The notes beneath the pieces were generated by a model, which saw only the letters and a program-made list of their open reading frames with translations, made no database searches and was not told the DNA's origin. The position numbers and the translations under genes are program-made. Below, piece after piece: positions 47,070 to 58,525 of a DNA stretch of 64,000 bases; position 1 is the stretch's first letter, and the number at the start of each line of letters is the position of its first letter. The stretch spans positions 540,154 through 604,153 of the forward strand of contig NMRA01000195.1 in the NCBI GenBank assembly GCA_002633005.1, read 5' to 3'. The DNA is from Phoronis australis (lineage: Eukaryota; Phoronida; Phoronidae).

Positions 47070-50000
47070 ATCATGAACGGTCTTATCTGCATATTCACGG
47101 ATACTCGTGAGAGCGAAATCTGAAAAGTGGGGTTAACTTGTCTGTCTGTAATTCTCATACGTATTCCATCACGAACAAATCGCCCTTGCTCACACTAGTC
47201 ACCGTGCATTCATAGCGCAATAATCAAAAAATCAGTCTAAGTCGCGTATTTGTAAAACATTAGAGACTCTCCCTCCAAAATCCAGAGGGGTTCTTTAGAT
47301 CTTTATCTAAACATTTATAGGTCAGTGAGTCATAGGGCTCACGGTTTATACATTCAAGTAACTATGCACGATTAATGAGTTTTGGTCCACCACAACTGGG
47401 CAAGCCAGGAAGTCAGGTTTACATTCTATTAGTGGTCACACTGAAAGATGCTGTTGAACTTCAACTGTTTTTCGTGAGTAACGCGCATTTGTTTAGCCAA
47501 CGGAACTTGTCCATTCCATATTTTTCCAGGGACGTTTATGTTTATGAAATATTTAAATTGTTCAGTTAGGCAGGGCTAATGTAAAACAAGCGCTTTACCA
47601 TTAATTTTCGAAGCAGGTAAACCGCTGTTGTCGAACCAATAGCGCATATTACCAACTCACAAAGGAAACATTTCAAAAGTTAAAACAGTGGCACTTGACA
47701 CATTGCCGACAAATCAATAAACATACTGTTTATGGCAGCTGGTGTGTAGGCAACATGTAGCGACTTCAGGTCTGATTGCATGGAGGCTTAAACTTACTAT
47801 TTACGCCAGCCAGTATCCAGGCAACAAATAGCTCTTGCCAGTCTGGCTGAATACACCTTAGCGTTCAGTGCTTGGCGCTTAGCTTAACGCCAACTTGCCA
47901 AATGCGACTTATAGTCAGCTGGCAAAAACTTGAAAAGTTTTCTAAATAAAGTTTTGATGGCAAAGTTATGTCAGAAGCAAACAACACATATCACAATCAC
48001 CCAAAACTATCACTGATCACTGTCTTAGGAGAAGCCAAGCTCTCTCTCTCTTTCCCTCCCCGTCCCCTCTCTCCCCCTCCTCTCCCTCCCCTCCTCTCAC
48101 TCCCCCCTATCCCTCTTCATATTTTAAAAAGCAATATAGAAACGTGACCATTTTTACTACTAGCTTCACTGCAATAACACAACAGCACGATTATGCCAGT
48201 TTCAAATTTTGCTGTTTCAGTTTTCACCTAATAACTGGTGTGTTTGAGTTAGAAAAAATCAAAGTTTTGGCAAGTCTTGTGTAGTATTTCTTGGATATGT
48301 GTTTCATTTTTAAAGCCAAGTATAACTATCATGATTAGGAGGCATAACATGAAATTTTGTAATTATGGTTTTATTGTGACTGTTGGGGCCAGCTGGTTTT
48401 TAAGTCTGCAGCTTATTTCACATCTGGAATTTACTGTTACGCTATTGCACAGTAAGTTTACTTTTACATATCCAAGTATTTAATGAGAGTTTGTCTTTTG
48501 TATATTGTTTTTCAATGTTTACAACATCAGTCATCAGGATTTAAAGAATGCGTGTAATTAGGGGCTTTTGTGTGTTTTGCAGCAGCTGAAGTCAGTGGAA
48601 ACAATAGCTGTTGAAAGGTACGCTGGCAATGAACAGGATAACTTGAACCGTACTAAAGGACATGGTTTAATAAGACATTAGTTATTTTGTGTGTTGAAGA
48701 AGACAGGTGTAATCATCATGAATCAAATTGCATTGCATTGCATTGTATCTGAAACCCTTTGTATGTGTCTTAAACACTTCACTACATAAAATAGTCTGTC
48801 ATTCGTGTCAGACCACTATTGAAACAAATCTTGTTTCATAATGAAATTAACTCCTGAGAATACCTTCTGTTGTTGCTTAGTAGCGGAGTTGCAACCGAAT
48901 CGATTTAACGATTGCGCATGTCCGGAAATTAGGGTGCGCAAAGGCTATTGGGATTGATTAGGGTATATGGAATGGCCGATTGGTTTGCACAAAGTGTGAT
49001 TTGTGTGTATTAAACTACGCTGCTGTATGTAATTCTGCCGCTATTCGCCCTAATAAGCGCCCATGCCCCAAAAAGTGCCCCAACGCGTTTTCAGACTTTG
49101 CTAAAGTAAGCGCCCAGCACATGAACTACATGCGAAAAATGCCTTACCTACAGTTCTAACGTCTCCAATTTATCAATTGAAAGATCCGACATTTCTGAAT
49201 TTGTAAACCACGAGCCTCACCGTTATGTCCGTATATACGCAGGAACCCAATGGTTGTCCGCCTAAGCATGAAACCGGCTTGTTGTCGTCACCCAATTATT
49301 CCACTTCAAAGTTATGATCTGAATAGAATTTGATTTAACTCTCACAAATATATAGTATTCGTTGATTCAAACGTTTTCTTTTACTTATGCCGAGTTGTTC
49401 AACTGTGCACTGTTTTTCGGCAGCCATTTTATAATGACTCCTATGGTCGTCATATGCTGCCGCCTTTTGAAAGAACAGAAAACCCACACAGAAAAAGGCC
49501 AATAAAATAGTGGAAAGTGGTTTACAGCAATTCTTCTTCAACCAAAAACTGCTTTACTAGTATGATATCAATTTTTAAATTGATTAAAATTGATTTAAAA
49601 TTTCAGTTCTGGAAAATATATCACGATTGTTTTATTCCAGATAGACCTTACTTATTTTCTGTTTGTGACCTCTTTATTTGACTTTTTGCTCTTGTTGTAC
49701 CACTTATCTCTGCTGTCTTTCTTTTTCTTTTTCTTTTCAGTTCCTCTTCATTCTCTGTTAACACCTTGTCAGCCAGAACAGAACTATAGCCCTTTGAGAC
49801 TTTGTCGGCGCAAGTTGATCATTGAACCTCAATACAATTGTTTTAATAAATTACCCATAATCGTATTGTTTGATTTTTTCTCATCTTTAACAGGCTTATG
49901 CAATCATAAATAAATAAATAAATACCCAAGTCGCATTTGAATTTTATTGCTCAATCTCTTCTTTTATTTTTGATTATGTCATGCTGTGTTGTATGTAACA

Positions 50001-50095
50001 ATGCAATGTAGTGAAATATAGTCAATGTTTTACTTTATTGGTGGCCATTCTCTATCAATTCAAGTATTTCAATTTTCTTCAAATAAATTCAAAAT
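47070..50095. other. No recognised gene
   Basis: About 3 kb of AT-rich DNA. It includes a C/T-rich tract at 48041-48117, a scrap related to the TA-flanked element (49043-49120, AATAAGCGCCCATGCCCC) and several pyrimidine tracts ending in AG (48567-48583, 49720-49740). None leads into a convincing exon. Confidence 0.4.
48041..48117 (+). repeat. C/T-rich tract
   Basis: Polypyrimidine stretch of TCTC then CCCTCC units; mirror-repeat rich, so it may form triplex DNA. Confidence 0.85.
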
Positions 50096-50098
50096 GCT

Positions 50099-50340
50099 TT
50101 AATCAAAAACTTCACCATAAATTTTGAGCTCAGTACTTTGTTTTGCAATAAAAAACAAGTCGCGATTCAAAAAGAACGCAAAAGTTTTGCTGCTCTTGCG
50201 AGGGATGTGCCCAACTACGCGGGTCTGGACTTCGAAAACAGACGCAGCGTACTTGTCAGCGGGATTGCATTGTTTCTTACAGATACAGATCTTCTCCGGC
50301 CAAACTTCTTTGTACACGTGAAAACCGTGAATCGAAGACT
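50099..50340 (-). CDS. HIRAN-like domain protein fragment
   Basis: The minus-strand frame reads HVYKEVWPEKICICKKQCNP, then ADKYAASVFEVQTRVVGHIP, then RKSSKTFAFFL. This follows the pattern W-P..GE.L.C.RE..N..D-YAVAV....VGHIPRK.S....FL seen in HIRAN-like domains of many invertebrate proteins. HIRAN domains bind DNA ends or accompany chromatin and replication factors. The usual GE after WP is reduced here and the C-terminal V-TG strand is weak. Whether this is a single-exon gene, a transposon passenger or a relic is open. A longer overlapping frame exists on the plus strand but has no pattern I know. Confidence 0.5.
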
Positions 50341-50945
50341 AATAAAAAAACTCGACCAGTGTTAGCACGCGGCCAAGAAGCACGCGCTGCATAATGTACC
50401 GGCTGTCATCGAAGACATTTAGTCGGGAACTATCTATTCATGAAACGGTAACATAGCATCGGCAAGAAATAAATATTGGCACTAATTTCCGAAAGTTTCT
50501 AATACCGTAAAAAACTTTTGCATTATTTTTAAGAGAAATTATTTAACTAATCATAATTGGTGTTTTTAAAATCAAAATGACCCACTGATAGTGAACACAT
50601 TCGCACCCTTACACCCCGAATCTTCCGGAAAATAGCTGTTACACTACGGTCACGAATCCACTCACTCAGTGAGTGACATATCGGTCTTACCGAAACAATT
50701 CTCGAACGTTTTTTAGCAAATGATGCGAGCAATTGTTAAGCTAAATATTAAAACACGCTCTGCTTGACTACTTGAGTTAATGGGGCTATTCGGAGAATTC
50801 TCCTCGCGGTGTCGCTGCTGTACTAGTGGTGATTGAATTGCGCATGCGTGGCTGTCTGCATGTAAACAACTGGTAAAAGATTGAATTTTTATCAAAATAC
50901 GTCGTCGCGCTAAGCCTTATTACTGCTAATTTCCCTCGTGCAAGT

Positions 50946-51110
50946 CTTCGACAGGTGGCCACAAATTCCCAAAAGACCTAAGGTTACTATATTCGTGGAC
51001 AATTGCGTTCAACAGGGTCAACTGACTGACAAAAAGTGTGTGGATGCTGAAGCCCCGTGTGTGCTCTACGACTATGCAGTTCCATTCGGAGACTACACAA
51101 CATTACTTGG
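50946..51110 (+). CDS. Cleanly spliced internal exon, gene unknown
   Basis: An open stretch lies between an acceptor (CCTCGTGCAAG) and a GTAAGT donor (51111). It encodes FDRWPQIPKRPKVTIFVDNC and ends in PCVLYDYAVPFGDYTTLLG. Both ends are phase 1, so the exon could be skipped without changing frame. The amino-acid make-up is that of a folded protein and GC is higher than in the surroundings. I do not recognise the family. The next exon may fall in the 767-base gap to the right. Confidence 0.5.
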
Positions 51111-51477
51111 TAAGTTTTTAGCAATCAGTTTCTATCAACATCGTTCGGTGATGTTATCCCCACCAGTTACCCCACCGTGAATAACAGTTTTATTGAGTGG
51201 AACTAAGTGTTTCTTTTTGGAAACTCACCCGATGCCGGGTAGGCTAGCAGCACATATTCATATTGTCCTGGGTGGGAGTGCTCCCAAAATAAGAGGTGTA
51301 CGTGATGCACAGAAGTCAAGAGTGACTTTTTCACAGCAGTTTCTCTTCAAAACTATTTCCAATAAAATTCTCTAGATGAGTGAGTTTCCTTATTTTATCG
51401 TGGACCCCACCCCCAGGACCACCAGCTCAGTTATCGAATTAACATGAATAAGCCTTAATTCAGTAAATGTCGTAACA

Positions 51478-52244
51478 NNNNNNNNNNNNNNNNNNNNNNN
51501 NNNNNNNNNNNNNNNNNNNNNNNNNNNNNNNNNNNNNNNNNNNNNNNNNNNNNNNNNNNNNNNNNNNNNNNNNNNNNNNNNNNNNNNNNNNNNNNNNNNN
51601 NNNNNNNNNNNNNNNNNNNNNNNNNNNNNNNNNNNNNNNNNNNNNNNNNNNNNNNNNNNNNNNNNNNNNNNNNNNNNNNNNNNNNNNNNNNNNNNNNNNN
51701 NNNNNNNNNNNNNNNNNNNNNNNNNNNNNNNNNNNNNNNNNNNNNNNNNNNNNNNNNNNNNNNNNNNNNNNNNNNNNNNNNNNNNNNNNNNNNNNNNNNN
51801 NNNNNNNNNNNNNNNNNNNNNNNNNNNNNNNNNNNNNNNNNNNNNNNNNNNNNNNNNNNNNNNNNNNNNNNNNNNNNNNNNNNNNNNNNNNNNNNNNNNN
51901 NNNNNNNNNNNNNNNNNNNNNNNNNNNNNNNNNNNNNNNNNNNNNNNNNNNNNNNNNNNNNNNNNNNNNNNNNNNNNNNNNNNNNNNNNNNNNNNNNNNN
52001 NNNNNNNNNNNNNNNNNNNNNNNNNNNNNNNNNNNNNNNNNNNNNNNNNNNNNNNNNNNNNNNNNNNNNNNNNNNNNNNNNNNNNNNNNNNNNNNNNNNN
52101 NNNNNNNNNNNNNNNNNNNNNNNNNNNNNNNNNNNNNNNNNNNNNNNNNNNNNNNNNNNNNNNNNNNNNNNNNNNNNNNNNNNNNNNNNNNNNNNNNNNN
52201 NNNNNNNNNNNNNNNNNNNNNNNNNNNNNNNNNNNNNNNNNNNN
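51478..52244. other. Assembly gap (767 N)
   Basis: A run of unknown bases. All long open frames spanning it are artefacts. Confidence 0.99.
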
Positions 52245-53650
52245 TTTGTCCATTCAGGGACAGTGCAGAAGCAATGCATATCTCCTCTGCACGGTACAAG
52301 CCTTCAAACCTAAAAACCAAAGGTTACGTGAAAACTGACGTGATAGATTTCCATTTCAACGTGTAATAGATTTCCAGAAGACATATGATAGGGAGTAAAC
52401 AAATAGTCTATTGCAATGGATATTTATCACTCACGTACCCTTTGCCATTGGGATTGGATTGTAATCTTAACTCATTAACCTGTATCGAGTTGACAGCATA
52501 AACATTCAGCATTGATTGATGTAACTGTCACTGATAAACTTTTAGAAATCATTCCAAACAATAATAATGCTTTGATGTACGAAAAGATCCCGATTGCTAC
52601 GTTATGTATCGTATCACATATTACAACATACAAAGATTAACCAGACTCTGGCTGGAGACTGACTGCCGCGAAGTCGACATCGGTGAGTGCCTCAGTTAAC
52701 AGGCATCGGTAGAATAATCATGGAATAATCGTTAAAATAATCATAAACCTTACCTTTGTATGAGGTCGTGCTTACTTCCTCTCATAGAAGCACCCTTTTT
52801 ACGCAATCTCAGATTCAGTTGGCACGACTCCAAGCCATTTCACCATGTATTTAAAGGGCTCGCGAAATCGAGGCTGCTAATCTATCACCACTAGTACACG
52901 CACGCCCTCTAGTTATTGTAGATTTTCCGAATAGCCCCATTTCTTTGGATACAATGCACACCTAGATCATTACATCGCATTTACTCTGGCAAATGAACCC
53001 TGATGACAAGCAGACGCACGCTTACTCTCACGCACTTGCATACAAACTTCAATACAAGTGAATTGAAACTATGATTGTAGTTTATTATTGCACAGTGGTA
53101 TTCAGAATTTCCTTTGGGGTTAATATTCGTCGTTACTGATAACATGTCTGATGCTAGGAGGCAGTGCAGTCTCACATACATAAAGTGCATTTTCTGTTTG
53201 ATGATGTCACAGTTTTCCATTTTGTATGGGTGATCTCTGTCCTAAGCATTAAAAGTCGTAGTACACTGGTCAACCCCAATGGGCTGGTCTCAAATCTTTC
53301 CTTGCCATGGGAGCAACTGATTTCTGTTGTCAAAGTGAAATTAGAGGTCATATGGGAGGGATATGAAGCAATCCTCTTTTGGAATGGTTAGCCAGCTTTG
53401 TCAAAGTTGACGACGTTTCGACACATTTTATTAGTTGTTGGTGAATTATTTATATTGGTATGGAAAGCATTTGCTGTCATCATTTGGAAAAGTTCGTGAC
53501 ATAACTTGTTGATGGCCTAATGTGGTTTATTTTTTGACTTTCTAGTATAGTAGATCTATAGTATAAAGAAATAATATCCCTTTAATAACTATGTTATGTT
53601 GGCTTTTGTATATTCTGATCATTCTTTCCATTTCTTTTTCAGCTCTTCCA
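52245..53650. other. No recognised gene
   Basis: The right flank of the gap could encode a short exon on either strand (plus: DSAEAMHISSARYKPSN; minus: a stretch after a TTTTTAG acceptor), but neither is recognised. The plus frame 53164-53391 matches nothing known. Confidence 0.35.
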
Positions 53651-53654
53651 CCTG

Positions 53655-54245
53655 CTCAGTTTGAATTTTATTCCTTTGACAAGCTGAGTAGTAAAAGAAT
53701 CAAAGGTTTACAATCGCTCGATTTGAGTTTCACCCTTTGGCAAGTCGAGTAATAGAATACATAAGGGAGACAAAATCTCGGTTTGAGTTTCACCCTTTGG
53801 CAAGCCGAGTTAAAGAATACATAACGGAGACAAAATCTCGGTTTGAGTTTCAACCTTTGGCAAGCCGAGTTACAGAATACATAAGGGAGACAAAAGCTCC
53901 GTTTGATTTTAGTTGGCGTCTTTGGCGAACCGAGTGGTTATCAGAAACACGAGACGTCACCCAGGCATAAGCTCGGTTTGATTTTAGTTGACTTCTTTGG
54001 TGAACCGAGTGGTTATCAGAAACACGAGACGTCACCCAGGCATAAGCTCGGTTTGATTTTAGTTGACTTCTTTGGTGAACCGAGTGGTTATCAGAAACAC
54101 AAGAGGTCACCCAGACGTAAACTCGGTTTGATTTTAGTTGACCTCTTTGGCGAACCGAGTGACTATCAGAAACACAATAAGAGGTCACCCAAACATAAGC
54201 TCGGTTCGATTTTAGTTGATCTCTTTGGTAAACCGAGTGGAAAAG
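53655..54245 (+). repeat. Nine-unit hairpin minisatellite
   Basis: Nine direct repeats, each containing an inverted pair (for example CTCGGTTTG ... CAAGCCGAG) around a 15-20-nt loop. The first four are spaced 60-61 bp; the last five are spaced about 74-78 bp and have a longer, related loop. The stem sequence varies but pairing is kept: CTCAG/CTGAG at 53656, CTCGA/TCGAG at 53717, CTCGG/CCGAG at 53777 and 53837. Both strands are open across the second block, which reflects the repeat period and is not good evidence for coding. Confidence 0.85.
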
Positions 54246-54594
54246 AAATAAAGAGGTCGCAACTAACTGAGTACCAGAAACTTGCATCCGTTCCCGTGGT
54301 TCTACAACATATATTGTCATAATGAAAATTTCTGAATACTGTGTACAGTTAATATATTATTCAATAACAAATATAATCTGAAAAATAGCTGTCTTTAAAT
54401 TTCCATTCACTTCTGCTGCTTATCAAATTGCCTAGTAATTTATTACGAGGACATCAATGAGTACATTTCGAAATGCCTAGGAAGCGTAAGCAATCGATGT
54501 CTGCCAAAGCTAGATGGGAAAAGTGTGTGTGAATAGCTAGTGAGGTAATACAACCTGCATTGACTACTGCAGTAATGTAGAAGTATAAAAACCA

Positions 54595-54972
54595 GTGTAT
54601 CGGTGTTGTGCTAGCTATAACCAAGGTCACTCTAAAAACAGTTACATGTCAAGAGGTAATCAGTACACATGCAACTCACTGGTATATCATGCAATAAGTG
54701 GGCAAGCAAATCGAATAGACTTGATTCAAATGCACGACTTGAACAACATCTTGGATGCAGGTGATCATTTATATAATGAAGTGAGAAGCAATTTAATACA
54801 GCAGCACAAGTTTGTCAATTCTCTTTTGTCATTAGATGAGTTGCCAACTGAATTTGAAGTAAACGATGTTACTTTCAGAATGAAATCATTGTCTAGGATG
54901 GCTGGACATTTGCAGCATGATGATCCTGAGAATGCAAGCCAGATTGTTGAAAACTGCACTAGAGTGTCTTGA
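54595..54972 (+). pseudogene. Protease-like domain, first part
   Basis: 125-residue frame with the CNSLVYH block (candidate catalytic Cys) and the GDHLYNEVRSNL helix. It ends by frameshift: the last residues VENCTRVS are out of phase with the continuation LLKTALECLDNGVEQ. Confidence 0.55.
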
Positions 54973-55366
54973 CAACGGTGTTGAGCAGGTATTGCTAATG
55001 ACAGGAAGTTATTGCATTGCTTTGTTTAGAGACTTCAACTGGTTGTATGGCGTGTTCCATTCCCACTCCAGGGATTGTAATGGCTTAGTATCACCAGAGG
55101 GCACTGCCATAGTACTGGCATTTAATAACTTGGACTGTTTGATATGGAGAATACTCACACTGTGCAATATTTCAAACCTTCGATCCTCTACCCAGTATGA
55201 GCTAATGGTTATTGATGTTAGGGAAGTAAATACATTAAGTAACTTGCAATCATGTGATTATACTGAACATGTGGGGGAAAGTTGTACAGATGTACAGGCA
55301 CCATTAAAAATGACTGTTAGTGAGCGCAGAAAAATGACAATTTTACGAAAAAGAAAAAAGAGATAG
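54917..55366 (+). pseudogene. Protease-like domain, second part
   Basis: 149-residue frame. FHSHSRDCNGLVSPEGTAIV contains the SHSRD box (candidate catalytic His) and the small strand that closes such domains. It ends with a basic RRKMTILRKRKKR tail and a stop. Confidence 0.55.
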
Positions 55367-55439
55367 GAAAATACCATGAGAATGCAGGATGTCAATTAAG
55401 GAAGTCAAAATCTTCTAGTTTAAAGTACAGATGTGTTGA

Positions 55440-55820
55440 AAAAGGAAGAGAACGAGAAGTAAAAAAGAAGACAATGGTTAATAGATATGCAAATGATGAA
55501 AACTTGAGAAGAAAAAAAGAAAGGCAATAACTGGGAGGTATGCCCAGGATGATGAGTTTAGGGTGATACAAAAGAAAGCAACTGCTGACAGATATGCCAC
55601 TGATGAGCAGTTTAAAAGCAAGAAACGAAAAGCAATAACAAAAAGTATGCTGAGGATGAACAGTTTAGGAATAGGCAAAAGAAAGCAACTACCGATAGAT
55701 ATGCCACTGACGAGCAGTTTAAATGCAAGAAAAGAAAAGCAATAACTGAAAGGTATAGTGTTGATCAACAATTTCGAAACAAACAGCGCCATCTGATGGC
55801 AGAAAAATACCGGAGTAATC
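55440..55820 (+). pseudogene. Basic 23-25-residue repeat region
   Basis: About five copies of a unit like AT-DRYATDEQFKSKKRKAIT, spread over two frames. At DNA level, GATATGCCACTGA(T/C)GAGCAGTTTAAA recurs near 55593 and 55697. This type of repeat follows the protease-like domain in related proteins. Confidence 0.55.
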
Positions 55821-56351
55821 CGTCATTGTTTGGGTTAAGACAAAATCTTTACTTTGTAAGGAAATATAATACTGATGCTCACTTCAGGCGTAAGCATGTC
55901 CAGAGTTGTGCCTTGATTGCTGTAAGAAAGTACTGGCACACAAATAATGGCTCTTGATCACATTGTACACTTCTTTGTGTTTGTAAAGTTAGGTATGTTT
56001 GTTAACCTGCTGTTCAAGCTAACAGCTTGAGGATCCAGTTTTCTTGCTGGCGCTCTGAAATTATCTAAAGTGCAGACATCCAGCAACATTTAAGCACTGT
56101 GTAGTGTTTTTAGGTGAAACACCTTCAGATAGTTATATACTATTGTTTGACCATTTGGTCGTAGTAGCATGTGTGCCAGCTGCGAATATCAAAGAAAGTG
56201 GAAGTATGCTTACATTATTTAGATTTCATATTGGAAAGAGTAATTGGACCAAACTGTCATGAATGAGACATGAATTCTGGATTCCTTTATGTTGACAGCT
56301 GTCAACCTTTTTCCACCGTATTCATCACGGACATTGCTTGAAGCTCCTACT

Positions 56352-56564
56352 TGTTATGGAATCACACATTGAAACAATAAAGTCTCTGCAATGCCGTTCG
56401 GTGAGTAAAATGCGACAAATATTGCGAGAGCGACTCGATATGTTTATATATTTTTCAACTGTGTGGAACTCAAAAAAATAACACCACTATCACAAACCGA
56501 TAAAACGAACGACAGTGACATCTATAGAAAAGCTTATAACTAACTAGCAGTCCATTGCATGACA
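56352..56564. repeat. 213-bp terminal repeat, left
   Basis: On the plus strand it begins TGTTATGGAATCACAC and ends GCATGACA. It contains AATAAA and a GGTGAGT donor-like site on the plus strand, and TATATAAA on the minus strand, so its native orientation cannot be fixed from signals. The flank to the left is CTACT. Confidence 0.9.
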
Positions 56565-56746
56565 TCCCAGGGGACACTAAACAGACAGGAATGCCGAAAA
56601 TACTAAAAAATATAAAAGTTCTTAGGCACAGACTGACACATGTACCACTAGTAAACACTTAGAGCACACTAAAGTCTAACTAGAAACACACAATATGCTA
56701 TCAAACGTAAACTCAGTGTCCAGCATCGTGTAATAAAGTTCAAATG

Positions 56747-57268
56747 TCAATCGAGTCTATCAGTGTTCTTCATCAATAGAACAAGTTTAGTTACGGGTCT
56801 CTTAATAATATGGCCGTCTGAAAATCTAATGTTCACAACACGAATCAGTCCACCATCTCTGGAGTACGTTTTCACAATTTCACCTTTTTTCCAAAATCCA
56901 CGTTTGGCATTTTCGTCAACTACTAGAACAACATCTCTGTTCGCTAGATTATCACTAAAATCCAACCATTTCCGCCGAGAGGACAGTTTGTATACGTTAG
57001 TTAACCATCTTCTCCAAAATCCATCTACCATGGCGTTACACAACTCGCGACGCTTTCTGAAGTTAGCAGTGTACTCAGTACATGGGACTTGAGGACTTGG
57101 CAGGTTACCTCTACCGATCAGGAAGTGGTTGGGTGTAATAGGGGCGTCGTCCAATGGTGAGGACGACATGGCTGTAAGTGGTCGGTTATTTATCAAAGAC
57201 GATATCTGACAGAGCACTGCCTCCCACTCCACGAATGGGAGCTTGTCAGCTTGCACCATGTACCGCAT
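56747..57268 (-). pseudogene. BEL/Pao integrase C-terminus (DUF5641-like)
   Basis: 173-residue frame. INNRPLTAMSSSPLDDAPIT then PNHFLIGR is the hallmark of the integrase end. WRRWLTNVYKLSSRRKW, VLVVDENAKRGFWKKGEIV and VRVVNIRFSDGHIIKRPVTK with LVLL form the DUF5641-type tail. It ends with a stop 183 bp before the left terminal repeat. Confidence 0.88.
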
Positions 57269-57284
57269 AGACTTTTTTGACCTC

Positions 57285-57728
57285 TCACACCATCCGCTCT
57301 ACCGCTCCTTGATGATGAAGTCCTCCAGGTGGCCCAAATTTCCATTCCACGTTGCAACGTTGACAACGGCATTGGAGTTGCTCTCCATTGAGACGAAGAT
57401 TCAATTCTCTCATTTCATTATCAACACCTCGAAAACACGTGGCATTGTCGCTGATTATCATAGCTGGTGCACCACGTATGCTCACGAACCGCTCGAACGC
57501 CTGGAGAAAGGCTGATGTTGAGAGATCTTGAACGCATGTTAGATGGACTGCCCTTGTCACCGCACAGTAACCCTGGGAGACGGTGTTTCTGGTGAGTTTC
57601 AAATTAACTGGTCCCAAATAGTCCACTAACGTAGTCTTAGATGCTGGGGTACACGGCGTAATACGACAGTCAGGAAGATCGGCCATCTTTCGCTTCAAAG
57701 GCTTTCCACGGTAACGTCTACAGGTCAC
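57285..57728 (-). pseudogene. BEL/Pao integrase core
   Basis: 147-residue frame with VDYLGPV (Asp 36), IISDNATCF (Asp 94) and QGAVERMV (Glu 144), so the D,D,E triad is present. CVTCRR at the start is the second half of the HHCC zinc finger. Integrase joins the cDNA copy to the genome. The frame is cut off at 57285 before the C-terminal region. Confidence 0.85.
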
Positions 57729-57769
57729 ACATTCGTGAACGACGCGTCGAGATACGTTAATGTCTCCGA

Positions 57770-58222
57770 TTAACCAGTAAGTTTTAGGGACTTCGAAGAC
57801 AGTTCTGAGGTGTCCTCCATGGAGTGCGTGGCGATGCCTCTCACGAACAAACAGCAGATTATGTGACTTCGCTTTGGTAGTAGATATGGGTGACGGATGT
57901 CATAAGAAATCGGTGCCTTTCTGATGCGACCACCAACTCTATACACACCCTCTTCATCGTCGAAGAAAGGACTAAGACTCATTATCTGGTGGTTCTTGAA
58001 GTCAATTTCCTGTTGAGCCCAACGGATCCAGTACAGCTCAGCTTCATTCAGGTGCGCTCGAGAAGGCCATTTGGAAATCTGAGACGTCAGCGACTTTAAC
58101 CACTGAGACCTTGGCAAATCTCTCAAAAACAAGATACGAGCAGTGACCATGAGCAGCCTTGACCAACTTGAGAACCGCTTTGGGTCAATGAACGGTGTGA
58201 AAGCCACTTTCACGTCATACAT
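57770..58222 (-). pseudogene. BEL/Pao linker and start of integrase
   Basis: Contains LNEAELYWIRWAQQEIDF and GVYRVGGRIRKAPISYDIRH, with PYLLPKRSHI after it: the usual BEL/Pao lead-in to the integrase zinc finger. The HHCC finger itself crosses the frameshift into the next frame (HECVTCRR, about 57725). Confidence 0.8.
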
Positions 58223-58525
58223 GTGGGCATTTCTGACGTGAAACTTCTTTTGCTCGGGATCATCTGAAATCTGAATAGTCTTTGGCGTAGTGGGCCAAAG
58301 GGCAGGCGGTTGTTTTAGGAACTCTGGTCAGTCTATAACTTGTTGCATTTCAGCAGCCGTACCACCACGTGAGACAAGATCGATGACATTCTGTTTGGTT
58401 GGAACATAGAATAAGTCTTCAATTGGATCAAACTCTGACGTAACTTTGCAAACGCGGTATGCTACATACGACTTGAAAGATTTCGACTGACCTCGTAACC
58501 AGCATATTGCAGTTAAATTGTCGGT

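Larger units (their letters stand above)
54473..55957 (+). pseudogene. Broken gene resembling Helitron-associated protease-like ORFs
   Basis: Starts MPRKRKQSMSAKARWEKC then a stop. It continues in 54595-54972 with YTCNSLVYHA and LNNILDAGDHLYNEV..LDELPTEF. After a frameshift near 54950 it continues in 54917-55366 with GSYCIALFRDFNWLYGVFHS and HSRDCNGLVSPEGTAIVL. The order C-N-S-L, GD-LY, LDELP, F-SHSRD-G-GT is that of the OTU/herpes-protease-like domain carried in large invertebrate proteins linked to Helitron-type helicases. From about 55370 there follow several basic repeats of the type RYATDEQFKSKKRKA, also seen in those proteins. No helicase or Rep domain follows. Function here is lost. 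Confidence 0.55.

Noticed and set aside
48567-48623. Short exon between a TTTTGCAG acceptor and a GTACGC donor
   Set aside because: Only 35 bp, no frame support and no neighbouring exons.
50946-51110. Possible STING-like exon (CVL-Y-YA-P pattern)
   Set aside because: Only a handful of residues agree with the YATPL box of STING and the rest does not align convincingly.
51390-52320. Three long minus-strand frames near 51.4-52.3 kb
   Set aside because: They span the 767-base gap and have no sequence content.
53655-54245. CRISPR array
   Set aside because: The repeats have no unique spacers, unit lengths vary and the context is an animal genome.
53737-54322. Two plus-strand and one minus-strand frames with repeating 20-25-residue units
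   Set aside because: The repeat period is close to a multiple of three, which keeps several frames open at once; there is no coding evidence.
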